Positions 11,421-23,458 of a stretch of 64,000 nt of DNA are shown piece by piece. The notes beneath the pieces are model-generated. The model searched no databases. It was given only the letters and a program-made list of their open reading frames with translations, and had not been told where the DNA came from. Position 1 is the stretch's first letter, and each line of letters starts with the position of its first letter. The DNA lies in contig JAIWQS010000093.1 in the NCBI GenBank assembly GCA_029891385.1, forward strand, positions 310,001-374,000, given 5' to 3'. Both the position numbers and the translations under genes were made by a program. Source of the DNA: Erythroxylum novogranatense. Lineage: Eukaryota > Streptophyta > Magnoliopsida > Malpighiales > Erythroxylaceae.

Positions 11421-13317
11421 TATATAAGATTATATCCAACTTTTCGGATATCTTATAATATTTTATCACTGATTTAGTTAGAAAAGTATTTTATAATACA
11501 TGCTTTAACTTAATATCAAATCCCAAATTTATTAACTTTGACTATAGATTCTTAGCCTTCTATATCTTATATAAAATCTTTTAATTTATTTAATTATAAC
11601 TACCAAAAGTAAATCATTGTACTAGGAATTACTATAGAAGAAATAAATATTCATTAAATGTAATATCTCATATAGTGTTTTCTCCTTACAGATCCACACT
11701 ATTATAGAATTTAGTTGTTAAGGTAATCATTAAAGAATCCCATTCCTTATAGATAACCAATAATTTATATCTTACCATATTGATTTTTATCTAAGTTTTA
11801 ATCATTCTTAATACTTAATTTATACTTAATGCTAAATAATTTGAATGTTTCAAATTTTTAAATTAGTATTTCATTTATTACTTATCACTCTTTTCATTTA
11901 ATTCTTATAGATCTATCATATAAATTCATTAGTAAATATAATGAAATAAAAGTATTATATTTTAAAATTGTTATTACATCCTATACATCATATATCTTAG
12001 ATTTAACAATTCACTACCATTATCATCCTTTAAATAAAAGTCGATATTGTTATCCTTGAACTTAACAATTTTTGTAAGTTTCATACTATTTATAATCAAA
12101 AGCAAACCTATACTATTTTATGTAACTTATGATTCTAATTATCTGTTTTAACTAACATAGCTTTAAAATAGTCTTAATTATCTAACTTTGTATTCGTACC
12201 ATTTTATGCTAAGCATAAGTTTCCTTGATCCATCATGTATAAAATATTTGTATAAACTTGGATTGGCTACTTTTACTCAATAATCTATTTCTTATTATGG
12301 TTTGAACATTGTTAAAATATTGAATCTAAATTCAATATCAAATACTAAAAGCTTAAATTAGAAATGCATGTGATCTCTATCATATCATTTATTGGTAAAA
12401 AGTCATAATTTTTTTCATTCTAATGAAAACTATTATCATATCTAAGCCAATATCTTTAATTATAGTCCATGTTTATGATTTTACAAGGCTAAATTTCTAT
12501 TAAAGCACTATACCTTTCAGCTCTATTTCATATAACCTCTTACTTTGTCTTTGTCATAGTATTGACATACATCTTACATATGTATGTCACTAAAGTTTAT
12601 GGGTCATTATTCAAATTAATATTTTATCACATTTTTTCATCTATATGACTTTTAAATATCAATAGGATTAATAGTTGCATAATGGACTTACAACTTTTCT
12701 TTCTAACTTTAAGAACTTTTCTCAAAGCCAATCTTATGTCTAAGAAATTTGGTTCACTAAATCTTTGTATCAACTATACTAAACAAAGGTAATTTCTACT
12801 CGAAAGAAGATATAAATATAAAAAGGGAGTAATTGGTTATATGTTATGACAATAGAATAAGATCAATACTTTAACCATATATTTGGTTACTTCAACCATT
12901 TTACTCAAAATAATAAACCCCACAATCTTTAGTGTTTTAGGATCTCATTTATCTTTAGTTGTTATTGAGTCACTCAATAAACCAACTAAATTTAAATTAG
13001 GTATATAACGTCCTTATCAATCACATCTTATATGAATCCCAAATCCATTAGGGATAAATTTTATCAAAATATATCTTATATGTTATTCCTAACCTTGCCT
13101 ATAAATTTATATTATCATGAATCACTCATCCAAATAATATAAATTTAGTTAAGTAGACTCATTATTTAATATAAAGCAGATTCACTTAAAGGGTGTCTTA
13201 AATCACTCAATAAGCCTTCCAATAAATAGAACATTGGTTTATACTTAAATAATGGAAGGTAACAACCACTCTCTCAACTTGTACTTAATATTTTAAATAA
13301 GGAACATAAAATGCATG
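11421..13317. other. AT-rich unannotated stretch
   Basis: About 1.9 kb of low-GC sequence with many stop codons in all frames and no recognisable repeat, LTR edge or coding similarity. This is the least repetitive-looking part of the window and may be original intergenic DNA or a heavily decayed element. Confidence 0.5.
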
Positions 13318-13363
13318 TTAGATATATGTATATATGTATATATATGTATGTATATATATATTT

Positions 13364-13421
<58 letters not shown>

Positions 13422-13443
13422 CATACATATATATATACACATA

Positions 13444-13494
<51 letters not shown>

Positions 13495-13526
13495 GTATGT
13501 ATATATATATATATATATGTATATAT

Positions 13527-13563
<37 letters not shown>

Positions 13564-13606
13564 CATATGTATATGTATATACATATATATATATATGTAT
13601 AGGGAG
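13318..13606. repeat. AT/TATG/CA microsatellite
   Basis: Nearly 290 bp of alternating (AT)n with interspersed ATAC, TATG and a pure (CA)n run near 13528-13548. All six frames stay open here only because of the dinucleotide periodicity. The array is largely self-complementary and could extrude cruciforms. Confidence 0.95.
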
Positions 13607-13639
13607 TAAGAAAATCAAAATCAATTTATAATGGTTAGG

Positions 13640-14525
13640 CAAACAAACTTTTCTTACATCCACTCCTAAGACTCTTCTTGGAATTCTACTATAATTCTCC
13701 TCTCAAAGTGAAGAATAACCTTTGAACAGCTTTCTCAATAAAGAGGAACCCTTCTACTAACTTTGTTCTGTACTACTAACTTCGTTATGCCTTTTTCTTA
13801 ACAAACATTTTCCTTCTATATTTCCTACTAGCTCTAGGAGAGTTGCCATTCTTCTGTTTAGTTCTAGAGATTTCACAGTTTCCACTGATGGAGATCTCAC
13901 TTCTTTATCCTGCTCATTCTCTTGATCAATTATTATATGCTTTATTGTCTTAGGAGTTTTGTTGTTTTCTTAATCTTGTAGTTGAACAAAAGTTTCTTCA
14001 TTTAATGCATTTCTCTCCCCATTGATATCCTCTTTGTGTTCTGTCATTCTAGTTTCTTCATTTGGTTCCTTTCTCTCTTCATTATTGCTTTCTACTTGTT
14101 TGGTCCCCTCTACATTCACTTTATTTTCTTCCTAATTTTCTTTCTTTCTCTAGACTTTTTTTTCCTTTTTAGTCTTAGTTTTCCATATATATGTTATCCC
14201 TATTTGGTCCTCCTTACCCTTATCATTCATCCTCATGATCATTAGAGAATTTGGTAGTAACCCACAAAGGAATCGCATCCATTTTTCTTCTACTCGTAAT
14301 TACCCCTGGTTGCCATTTCCTAAGCAAAATTGAATGTCCAAGGACATGCCATGATTCTTTTTCCAATACTCTCCGTGCATTCTCATTAATATTGGATTTA
14401 AACACCAATAATTTGTCCTTTTTACCATAGTATTCACCAAACCCAGATTTTTCCATTCATTTTTAGCCCACTTATTAACTATAGGGAAAACAAAACGTTT
14501 CTTAAGGAAGATACCTACCAAAGAT
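13640..14525 (-). pseudogene. LINE ORF1-like relic, downstream part
   Basis: Minus-strand reading frames at 14223-14456 and 14300-14525 encode pieces resembling the DUF4283-type domain of plant L1 LINE ORF1 proteins. Recognisable pieces include KPV-like 'FPIVNKWAKNEWK', then 'WHVLGHSILLRKWQPG', then 'MDAIPLWV'. In the family this nucleic-acid-binding domain belongs to the RNP chaperone ORF1. The two pieces are in different frames, so at least one frameshift is present. The Sirevirus at 14526 interrupts it; the upstream part resumes at 23459-23900. The stretch 13640-14222 is probably its decayed continuation, but no motif confirms this. Confidence 0.62.
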
Positions 14526-15080
14526 TGAAGTAAATCACACGTTATGACAATGCTTATAATACGATATATGAATACACGAGAAGGGGGGTTGAATTGTGTA
14601 TTCCCCTTTTTGAAAATCTTTCCAGAAAACGTTTTGTTAAAAAAAAACAAGTTCTTTTCACAGAAACTTCGGTGAGCCCGAATTAATCAAAACTTTGAAA
14701 ACTTGTTTTGAAATCTAATTAATAACAAAACTTTGAATATTAAAAAAAGATAGAGTAGAGAGAAGTCAACACAGCAATTTTATACTGGTTCACTCCAAAC
14801 CGTGGGTTACGTCCAGTCCTCAGAAGTCTTTTTGAGATTTCACTATCTCTTCAATGTTTACAAGTATTCTTTCTGAGCCTCTTCAGGTCTCTACACTCAG
14901 TGTTCTTTTACTCTTAGCCTCTGCAGGCTCTCTGTACTACTTTCTTACAAAAGTGTTTGAATTCTGTTGCAGCAATACTAGCTCTCAGATAATTCACACA
15001 ATAATCTCACAAACAAGATTTTTCGTTCGCGTACGTAAGTCAATTAAATCAACTAACTCTTCAATCTTAGACTTTGACTC

Positions 15081-15090
15081 ATATATATAG
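15081..15090 (-). promoter_or_regulatory. TATA box of Sirevirus 3' LTR
   Basis: The minus strand reads CTATATATAT. The identical motif sits at the equivalent place in the 5' LTR (23092-23101), which would drive the genomic transcript. Confidence 0.6.
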
Positions 15091-15179
15091 CTTTCGTCTG
15101 CAACTGTTTCTTGATTCTTGCTTCTTGATTCTTGAAAGAAACGATTAATCAGTTGAGTTCTATAACTAACTCGAACTGA

Positions 15180-15362
15180 CTCTTGCGTCTACTTTTGAAT
15201 TCTGCGTCTGCTTTTCAACTTCTGCGTCTATTTTTTTGCGTCTACTTTTTTAACTTCTGCATCTGCTTTTCAACTTCTGCATCTGTTTTTCTGCGTCTGC
15301 TTTTCAACTTCTGCGTCTGTTTTTCTGCGTCTGGTTTTTTAACTTCTGTGTCTGCTTTTCTT
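15180..15362 (-). repeat. U3 minisatellite of Sirevirus LTR
   Basis: About eight to ten variants of the plus-strand unit AACTTCTGCGTCTGCTTTTC, some shortened, lie upstream of the TATA box in the element's sense. The equivalent part of the 5' LTR (23190-23400) is diverged. Tandem repeats in U3 often act as enhancers in plant copia elements; that role is inference here. Confidence 0.85.
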
Positions 15363-15415
15363 CTTCTTTGTTATTCATCAAAATCATAGATATGTAAAGT
15401 CATTTTGACTCAACA

Positions 15416-15429
15416 ATCTCCCCCTTTTT
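15416..15429 (-). promoter_or_regulatory. Sirevirus polypurine tract
   Basis: The minus strand reads AAAAAGGGGGAGAT immediately before the 3' LTR start TGTTGAG, and is preceded by TTTGTTATCATC. This arrangement is typical of Sireviruses and primes plus-strand synthesis. Confidence 0.9.
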
Positions 15430-15672
15430 GATGATAACAAATCATATACTTAAAGAGAAAAAAATCATATACATAAAAAGAACATTATAAAGAACATATC
15501 TTCATGCGTGTTCTTCTGATGTCTTTATTGGTTTTCCTCTTCCTCCCCCTATCTTCCTCCCCCTATCTTTGTCATCGACTCCTTCAATCACACCCTTTGA
15601 GAATCTTCGATTGCTGCCTTCCATTGTTGTCTTCCATTCTCTTCTCCCCCTATTTATTATAATAAAAAATGA

Positions 15673-17926
15673 TCAATGACGATGAATTTTCATCAATTTT
15701 GTCATCATCTTCTTCATTTCATTCATCATCTCCTTCAGCTCCTTGACTTCTCTGCGTAAGTTCCTGATTTCAGCTTGCGAGTTAATCTGTGAGGAGAGTT
15801 GATCATCATCCGCTGAGGGTTCTGTGAAGGCAATTGTGGTAGCATATGCGTTTGAGGATGGAATGTAGTCGTCAACAATCTTAAAAGTTGGAGGATGAAC
15901 GGATAGATTAGGCTCTAGAAGATCTAAATCATAAGGAGTAGGTAGCATGAGCACTTGTCTTCCTTGTAGGGGTATGGCTTCAGCTTGAATAGACAGTGTA
16001 TTAGATAGAGGCCTAATACGCATAACTGTCTGCACAAGAGATTCAATGAACGTCCCTGTAATTAGTCTTCCCCTTACTGGACAGTATTCATTCTTATTCG
16101 TAAAACTACAACCAGCTCCGTCATTCTTCTCCTTTGAAGTGCATGCTTCATCAATCCGTCACACTTCTTCTTCAATCTGATCTGCGGACAGATCATTACT
16201 GATTCCTTCAGGATACAACTTCATTTTCCCTTTACTCATATCTAAAGGAAATCTAGGCTGAATGTCCGGTACAACCTTTATCACCTTCTTCTCTGTTATT
16301 GGATAAATAGTATATGGTTGACTGAACATTTTTGAAGGGTATGGCTTTATAGCAGCATCCCTCAAGGCATCATAAAAATTCTTTTCATCTTCGTTCAGTA
16401 GATGCCAAGTCTCACTATTTATCGAAATAGGTTGTAGGACAGTCTTCACCTTCCTTCTTGGTTGATCACAGATGGCAATTGCAGTACTCCTCTTGGTCAC
16501 AAATTCAACCAGTCTGATCTCCAACTTATCCTTTCTCAAAAATTCAGAATAGTTGTATATAACCAGGCTAGGTTCATCAGATGTTTCCTGTGGTATCTGT
16601 ATCAAGCTTAAATCTGCTGTTGCCTCTTGTTGAACAACAATAGGAGTAAACTGAACTAAGCTAGACTCAATTTGCTTTTCCTTTTGAGCAGCATCGATAG
16701 TATCCTTCTTTTGACTAACTTCCATAGCATTAGTCACATTCTTCTTTCGACTAATTACTTCAGTCTTCTCGGAGTTTTCTGAACTTGAGATTTCTGCTTC
16801 TCAGACTCCGACTTCCTCTTCTTCTCGGTCTCCTTAGCCTGTTTGGCTGAGTCTTCTTGTAGGATTGAGACTAGAGATCTTGTTACCTTTGGTGTGCGAG
16901 ATTCAGAGATTTCTACCTGTCTTTGTTCTTTGGCTCTCTTCTCTTCCTGTTGTCTCAAAGTATGAATCCTAGGTGATCTCCTCGCCTTCTTAGTAATTTC
17001 ACCCAGAAGATTCTTCCCTGTTCTTTTCAACGCAGCTTCGTCTGTTCTCCGAACTAGGCTAACTTCTCTTTGAGAAATCGCCTGTTTTATCAAAGGTCTT
17101 CCAGATAATTATCTTCTTTCTTCTATGGTCATTCTCATACTTTCTTGAGATTTCGAACTTGTAGCGGGAGACTTCTTCAGTAACCGCTCCCCCTCAGTTC
17201 TAACTTTCTTCGTAGAATCTACTTCTTCTTTTACCACCACCTTCAAGCCCATTCTTCTTATTGTATCTGAGTTAATAAAACTCTTGATAGATATCGTCCT
17301 TCTGATTCCTTTGTGAAAAAGGACTCCAGATTTCCTAAAAATCCTCGTGAGTAGCATGCCGTAAGGATAACTGTTAGTATCCTTCATCCCTTAACCATAT
17401 AATGAAAAATTAGAAATGGTAGATCATTGGGACAACGATTTAGCAAGTAGAACAGGCATTGCTCATCCAAGGTAGTCACTAAATGCCTTGAAATTGTTCT
17501 AGGTAAGATGCAGTTGAACAGAATCGCATGAAGAACCGTAGCCTTCAGGACCAGACTCGAGGTCTTCCTCTCCGATGGGTCATTAACTCCATACATCTGT
17601 TTACTGACATCTTCTTCCTTCTTACTGACCTTTGTCATCCATTTGGCTTTGCTTGACAAGGTTTCTCCAACCGATGAACATTCAGTCACCTTCTCTACTA
17701 TCTCCTTTGTCACAATAATAGATATCCTATCTACTGTGGAGACAATAGTATCATCTACTAGTTGCGCATTCTTCCAAAAATCATATATTTCATCTGTATA
17801 CACCTGTTCCCGCACATGGAAAAACTTTCTCCATCCAGCTTCTACAATCTCTGGTACAACATCCATACCATCTTTCCTCAGAGATTCGAAGTCCACATAT
17901 CTTCCATAAATCATAGCTGGCTCCAT
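15673..17926 (-). pseudogene. Third ORF of Sirevirus ('env-like'), broken
   Basis: Downstream of RNase H and on the pol strand lie consecutive open pieces: 17926-17384, 17387-17109, 17093-16755, 16737-16159 and 16035-15673, together about 750 codons. The first two meet at an ATGA overlap, so a small indel rather than two genes is likely. The N-terminal part has WRKFFHVREQVY and, after the shift, YPYGMLLTRIF, resembling a domain often annotated in plants as a putative transposon protein. The middle is rich in K, E, S and R. The C-terminus (last ~40 residues) has leucine/methionine heptads typical of a coiled coil. I see no signal peptide or membrane helix, so an envelope role is not supported here. 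The function is unknown in the family. Confidence 0.72.
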
Positions 17927-18239
17927 TGATTTTGAATAGAAACTGGCTCTGATAAGCTATTCTTTAAAGGTAAAGTTGATTGCAAGAGTTTTAGAGAGAG
18001 AGATGAAACATTTGTGTTTGAGAGTAATCGAAATGATTTCAATTTTAGACTACTCGAAGGGTCTTATTAGGTGTGTTCTAGAATCGTTGGGATCCTCAAG
18101 ACTCTGAAACTTTCCCTCCACAACTTCCTTGTGAGAGAAGTTACCATCTGTAAACCACTGTTTCTGACGTCGTTAACTTTGACGATCTCTTAGTCTGAGT
18201 GGTTATTTAACATAACCGTGTTAAGGTTCCATCTGATTT

Positions 18240-20060
18240 CCTTGAACCATTCTTCACTCAATGATTTAGTGAAGATGTCTGCCCATTGATACTCTGTTTC
18301 AATAAACTGTAGTCTCACCACCTTCTCTGAACGTAGTCTCTCAAGAAATGATGTCTGACTTCGATATGCTTTACTCTCGAATGCTGTATTGGGTTCTTTG
18401 ATAGATTTATGGCACTGGTGTTATCATAATAGATTGGGATCTCCTCTTCTTGAACTGAATAATCTTCTAGTTGATATTTAATCCACAAAGTTTGTGAACA
18501 ATAGCTTGCGACAGACATGTACTTGGCTTCAGTAGTTGATAGAGCGATTGAGCTTTGTCTCTTGCTTGACTAGGAAACTAGGTTTGAGCCAAGAAAGTGA
18601 CATCCTCCATTAGTGCTCTTCCTTTCAATTCTATCTCCGGCATAGTCCGCATCGCAATATCCGATTAACCTGAAATCTTTACCTTTCTCAAACATTAAGC
18701 AAAGATCAGTAGTACCTGCGAGATATCTCATAATCCTTTTAATAGCAATAAGATGAGATTCTCTAGGATTAGCCTGAAACCTTGCACACAAGCATACACT
18801 GAACAGAATATCAAGTTTGCTTGTTGTAAGATAAAGTAAAGAGATAGGGTTTGATCCACCTTCTTACCAAATTGATCTTTCGACAAAAGGTTCGAAGGAT
18901 GCATTGGAGTCGCCATAGAATTTACATTATTCATATCAAATTTACACAGCAATTCTTTCAAATATTTTTGTTGATGGATAAAGATTTTCTCTTCGGTTTG
19001 TTTAACTTGCAATCCAAGAAAAAACTTTAACTCACCCATCATACTCATCTCAAACTCATTTTTCAACAGACTCTCAAAACTCATACATAATTTCTTTGAG
19101 GTAGCACCAAATATAATATCATCAACATAGATTTGTACTAAAATAAACTCATTCTCACAATTCTTTCTAAAAAGCGTCTTATCAACTTGACCTCTACTAA
19201 ACCCACTCTTTAAGAGAAAAGTACTTAGACGATCATACCAAGCTCTAGGAGCTTGCTTCAGTCCGTATAAAGCTTTATGAAGTCTATAGACATGATCTGG
19301 ATTCCTAACATCGTCAAAACCAGGAGGTTGCTTAACATATACCTCTTCATCTATAAAATCATTCAGAAAAGAACTCTTCACATCCATCTGAAAAAGCTTT
19401 ATATCATGACAAACAACATATGCCAGCAATATCCTAATAGCTTCAAGTCTGCTTCGAGCATATGTCTCATTAGTAGTCTATTCCTTCTTGCGATTATAGC
19501 CTGAGCTACTAATCTAGCTTTATTTCGACTCACTCTACCGATTCGTCTAACTTATTCTTAAAAACTCATCTGGTTCCTATAATGGATTTCTTGAGGGTTT
19601 TGGAACTAAGGACCAAACATTATTCCTAGTAAGCCGATTCACTCTTCTTGCATGGATAAAACCCAAGCTTAGTCTGAAGAGCTTCTCGATCTTCTTAGGC
19701 TCTATTTAGGAGATGAAAGCCATATTAGCTTCTCTTCGAATTTGGACCTTGTTCTAACTCCTTCGAGGTCTCCCGATAATTAGCTCTTCCGGATGAGAAC
19801 TCCTATATTTCCAATCTCTTTTTAATCCACTAGTTTCTGGAATATCCTCAACCTTATCTACTTGAGTTCCTGATGATGGAGTTTCTGTTGTATCATCTAA
19901 GTTCTTTGAAGGACCTTCACTCTCCATGTCATATTCCTTATGGGGTTGGGAACGATCATCAAACTTGACATGGATGGTTTCCTCAACTGTCTTTGAGATA
20001 AGGTTATATACCCGAAATGCCTTAGATGATGATGAGTAGCCTAGAAAATTCCTGAATAGG
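18240..20060 (-). pseudogene. Sirevirus reverse transcriptase and RNase H, broken
   Basis: The largest open piece (19429-18728) carries the copia RT core: QMDVKSSFLN, the motif LYGLKQAPRAWYDRL, and an intact catalytic YVDDIIFG. It continues through GELKFFLGLQV. A frame change then leads to 18791-18570 (RIMRYLAGT, GYCDADYAGD, the RNase H catalytic D region) and 18518-18315 (YYDNTSAINLSKNP, HIEVRHHFLRD). Upstream, 19430-20060 holds the RT N-terminus with several stops. The enzyme copies the element RNA to cDNA inside virus-like particles in the cytoplasm. Multiple frameshifts and stops make this copy inactive as read. Confidence 0.9.
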
Positions 20061-20061
20061 T

Positions 20062-21168
20062 CTATGAATCGAACTTATCCAATAACTCCTTCGTATTCAG
20101 AATAGAGCACTTGCAACCGAATGGATGAAAGTAAGATATGTTCGGTCTCCTTCCATTCCATAACTCATAAGGAGTCTTCTTTAACAGAGGTCGCAACAGT
20201 ATTCTATTTTGATTATAGCACGTTGTATTCATAGCTTCTGCCCAGAAGTACTTAGGAAGATTCATCTCATACAACATAGTCCTTGCCATCTCTTGAATTG
20301 TCTTGTTCTTCCTTTTAACAACTCCATTCTATTGTGGGGTCCTAGGAGCAGAGAAATTGTGGAAAATTCTATTCTTCTCACAGAATAATCTAAACTTCTC
20401 ATTCTCAAACTCTCCACCATGATCACTCCTGATATTGGCTATAGGTACTCCTTTTTCAATTTGTAACTTTATGGAAAGGGTCCTAAAACACTTAAAAGAC
20501 TCATCTTTGTGTGACAAAAATAATATCCAGCAAAACCTAGTAAAGTCATCAACAATAACAAGTCCATATTTCTTTCCGCCAAGACTTATTGTCCTAGTTA
20601 GACCAAATAAATCCATATGTAACAACTCTAAAGGTCTAGAAGATGTTACAAAATTTTCAGAAGAAAACGATGTTTTAACTTGTTTCCCTTTCAAACAACT
20701 TTCACAGAAAAATTCTTTGTCAAAACTCATTTTTGGTAGACCTTTTACCAAATCATATTTTGCCAACTTTGAAATGTGTTTAAAAAAGACATGCCCTAGC
20801 TTTTTATGCCAGATTAGTCTTTCTTCTTCAGAAGATAAAAAACATGAAACAATTTGATTTTGAAAATCTTCTAAATCAATTTTATAAAGATTATTTCTTA
20901 TCTTGGCAGAAAAGAATATAGACCCATCTTTGTTTCTGACTTCACAAAGATTTTGATTGAACTTGACTAAGAAACCAGAATCACACAATTGACTGACACT
21001 AATCAAATTGTGTTTCAGACTATCAACAAGCAGTACATTATCTATGCATGTAAAGGAATCTTTACCTATTTTATCGATTCCAATTATCTTGCCCTGCTGG
21101 TTATCTCCGAAAGTCACCGATCCTCCCTTCTTATACTGAAGATCTAGGAACATAGACCTTCTTCCCGT
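20062..21168 (-). pseudogene. Sirevirus GAG-pre-integrase and integrase, with stop
   Basis: The open piece 21171-20329 has the pre-integrase zinc finger (LIWHKKLGH ... CESCLKGK) and the integrase core with the first catalytic Asp in LHMDLFG, the second in IRSDHGGEFEN, and the start of the third motif at APRTPQ. An in-frame TAG follows where glutamine is usual (TPQ-stop-NG). Reading continues at 20289-20062 with YFWAEAMNT and PYELWNGRRPN. Integrase inserts cDNA into the chromosome in the nucleus. The stop would remove the catalytic Glu region beyond the TPQ motif. Confidence 0.9.
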
Positions 21169-21215
21169 CATATGTCGCGACCAACCACCGTCTAAATACC
21201 AATGGTGCTTGTTGC
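21165..21215 (-). pseudogene. Sirevirus protease active-site region, mutated
   Basis: The minus strand encodes WYLDGGWSRHMTG at about 21170-21210. In copia proteases this position reads WYLDSGCSRHMTG, with the DSG triplet providing the catalytic Asp. Here Ser is Gly and Cys is Trp, so the D is kept but the active-site loop is altered. This alone suggests a defective polyprotein. Confidence 0.75.
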
Positions 21216-22483
21216 ATCTTCCAAGGAAGGATATCTGCAGGAGAAACTATTTTACTTTTTGGTACCCATATTTTCTTGGGTCCTTTCTGGTTAGTAATAT
21301 GCACATAATGAGTCCTTTGATGCCTTTTACTAGATTGTTGATGAATAAGTGTTTGGTAATACCTTTTATTTTGAGAAAAAGGCTTTCTATCATAATGAGA
21401 CTTATTACCCGTAAACCCTAATCCGATTTTATCACTCGGATGTCTACATTTTTCTAACATCTCATTCATTTTCTTTGTACTCTCAGTGAAGGTAGCTAAA
21501 TCAGATGATAGACTCTTAATTCTAAGTTTCAATTGATTGATCTCATCAGTTTTATCTACAACATATGATAGTTGTCTTTTCTACTTTACCATCATCTTTG
21601 CAATTCTTCTTGAAGAGCTAACTTCCTTTGGACTTCTTCTTCCACATCCGTCTTATCTTCCAGGAAATGAAAGATAACTCGTCATCTTCATCACTTGACT
21701 CTTGTTCTGATTCACTTGAGTCATCATTCTTTGGTTCTTCAGTCTTTAATGCTTTCGATGACTTTCTCCTTCTTTGAGTCTTGTGATTCTTCTGTCCAGC
21801 CTTCAGTGCTATTGACTTGTCCCGTTTGGGCTTGTCTTCAGCATCGAGCTCTATTTTATGAATCTTCAGTGATCCAAGCAACTCGTCAAGCTTTAGCACG
21901 CTCAAATCCTTAGTTTCCTACACCGTCGTAACTTTTGGTTTCCAACTCTTTGGAAGACCTCTTAAGATCTTTCGTACGTGGTCTTGGTTATTGTACATTT
22001 TTCCAAGGGCTTTCAATCCATTGACGATTGTTTGAAATCTTCCAAACATTTGATCAATAGATTCTTCATCTTTCATCTTGAAAAGCTCGTACTAGTGCAC
22101 AAGAATGCTTATCTTGGATTCTTTGACTTGGTTTGCGCCTTCATAAGCGATGGACAATGTGTCCCACATCTCCTTCGCAGTGTCGCATCCGTGGACTTTG
22201 TCATACTCACTCCTGCTTAGGGCACACGTCAGGAAAATTTTGCCTTAAAGTTCAACTGAATTCTTGCCTTTTGGTCAGCTGTCCATCTGGTCCGTGGAAT
22301 AAGATTTCCATCTTCATCTACTAGTGTATAAGGTCCATTCTCTATCACATCCCAAAGATCGACATGAGTAGATTCTATGAATAACCGCATTCTATCTTTC
22401 CAGTAATGATAGTCTTCTCCATTGAATGATAGAGGTCTAGTGACTGAGGCACCTTCTGCAATGTATATATGTGATTCTGCCAT
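21216..22483 (-). pseudogene. Sirevirus gag, broken
   Basis: A copia gag start is visible at the ATG ending at 22483 (minus strand), 57 bp after the LTR, reading MAESHIYIAEG, then RPLSFNGEDYHYWKDRM and VDLWDVIENG. Later pieces at 21905-21618 (VLKLDELLGSL, then an acidic SSESEQESSDEDDE stretch) and 21532-21216 (MLEKCRHPSDKIGLGF) continue it in other frames. The protein would form the cytoplasmic particle. Frames are interrupted several times. The window-wide base-calling concern applies to these breaks. Confidence 0.85.
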
Positions 22484-22522
22484 TATCTTTGATCCACACT
22501 TTGCTACAGTGATCCTTGGATA

Positions 22523-22538
22523 CCAGGCTCTGATACCA
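22523..22538 (-). promoter_or_regulatory. Sirevirus primer-binding site
   Basis: The minus strand reads TGGTATCAGAGCCTGG two bases inside the 5' LTR end (22541). It is complementary to initiator tRNA-Met and identical to the site described for Sireviruses. Confidence 0.92.
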
Positions 22539-22540
22539 AT

Positions 22541-23458
22541 TGAAGTAAATCGCACGTTATGACAATGCTTATAATACGATATATGAATACACGAGAAGGG
22601 GGTTGAATTGTGTATTCTCCTTTTTGAAAATCTTTCTAGAAAACGTTTTGTTAAAAAAACAAGTTCTTTCACAGAAACTTCGGTGAGCCCGAATTAATCA
22701 AAAATTTGAAAACTTGTTTTGAAATCTAAGTAATAACAAAACTTTGAATCTTAAAGAAAGATAGAGTAGAGAGAAGTCAACACAGCAATTTTATACTGGC
22801 TCACCCCAAACCGTGGGTTACGTCTAGTCCTCAGAAGTCTTTCTGAGATTTCACTATCTCTTTAATGTTTACAAGTATTCTTTCTGAGCCTCTTCAGGTC
22901 TCTACACTCAGTATTCTTTTACTCTTAGCCTCTGCAGGTTCTCTGCACTACTTTCTTACAAAAGTGTTTGAACTCTGTTACAGCAATACTAGCTCTCAGC
23001 TAATTCACACAATAATCTCACAAACAAGATTTTTTGTTCGCGTACGTAAGTCAATTAAATCAACTAACTCTTCAATCTTTGACTTCGACTCATATATATA
23101 GCCTTCGTCTGCAACTGCTTCTTGATTCTTGCTTCTTGATTCTTGAAAGAAACGGTTAATCAGTTGAGTTCTTTAACTAACTCGAACTTACTCTTGCGTC
23201 TGCTTTTGAATTCTCCGTCTACTTTTGAATTCTCCATCTGCTTTTCTATGTCTGCTTTTCAACTTTTAAATACATTTTTCTAAATGCGCTCGCTTTTTAA
23301 CTTCAAATGCCTTTTCAACTTCTGCGTCTCGCTTTTTAACTTCTGCGTGCGCTTTTCAACTTCGCGTCATTTTTACATACCTTTTTAACTTCGTATGCTT
23401 TTCTTCTTCTTTGTTGTTCATCAAAATCATATATATGTAAAGTCATTTTGACTCAACA
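22541..23458 (-). repeat. Sirevirus 5' LTR
   Basis: 918 bp with ends TG...CA. It is followed by the target duplication AAGAT at 23459-23463 and has a TATA box at 23092-23101. The U3 minisatellite here (23190-23400) has several CTG-to-CG type differences from the 3' LTR copy. Confidence 0.95.

Larger units (their letters stand above)
14526..15415 (-). repeat. Sirevirus 3' LTR
   Basis: 890 bp, TG...CA on either strand, closely matching the other LTR at 22541-23458 in sequence order. On the minus strand it starts TGTTGAGTCAAAATGAC. It contains a U3 minisatellite (15180-15362) and a TATA box at 15081-15090. It differs from the 5' LTR by scattered changes, mostly in the minisatellite. Confidence 0.95.
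14526..23458 (-). mobile_element. Complete Sirevirus (Ty1/copia), minus strand
   Basis: A structurally complete 8.9-kb element. It has LTRs at 14526-15415 and 22541-23458 with TG...CA ends, target duplications AAGAT at 14521-14525 and 23459-23463, a tRNA-Met primer site after the 5' LTR, a strong polypurine tract before the 3' LTR, gag-pol in copia order, and an extra ORF between pol and the 3' LTR. The extra ORF, the primer site TGGTATCAGAGCCTGG and the AAAAAGGGGGAGA tract are Sirevirus hallmarks. Coding regions are broken, so it is not autonomous now. It is inserted in a LINE ORF1-like sequence. Confidence 0.93.

Noticed and set aside
13274..13663. Long ORFs on both strands
   Set aside because: They read through an AT/CA microsatellite and encode only I, Y, H, V, C and T repeats.
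14036..14245. Hydrophobic plus-strand ORF resembling a membrane protein
   Set aside because: Product of a T/C-rich stretch opposite the LINE relic; no conserved motif.
15183..15389. 68-residue plus-strand ORF rich in F, S and C
   Set aside because: Reads the U3 minisatellite of the LTR.
17643..17909. 88-residue plus-strand ORF
   Set aside because: Antisense shadow of the Sirevirus third ORF.
20435..20857. 140-residue plus-strand ORF
   Set aside because: Antisense shadow of the Sirevirus integrase.
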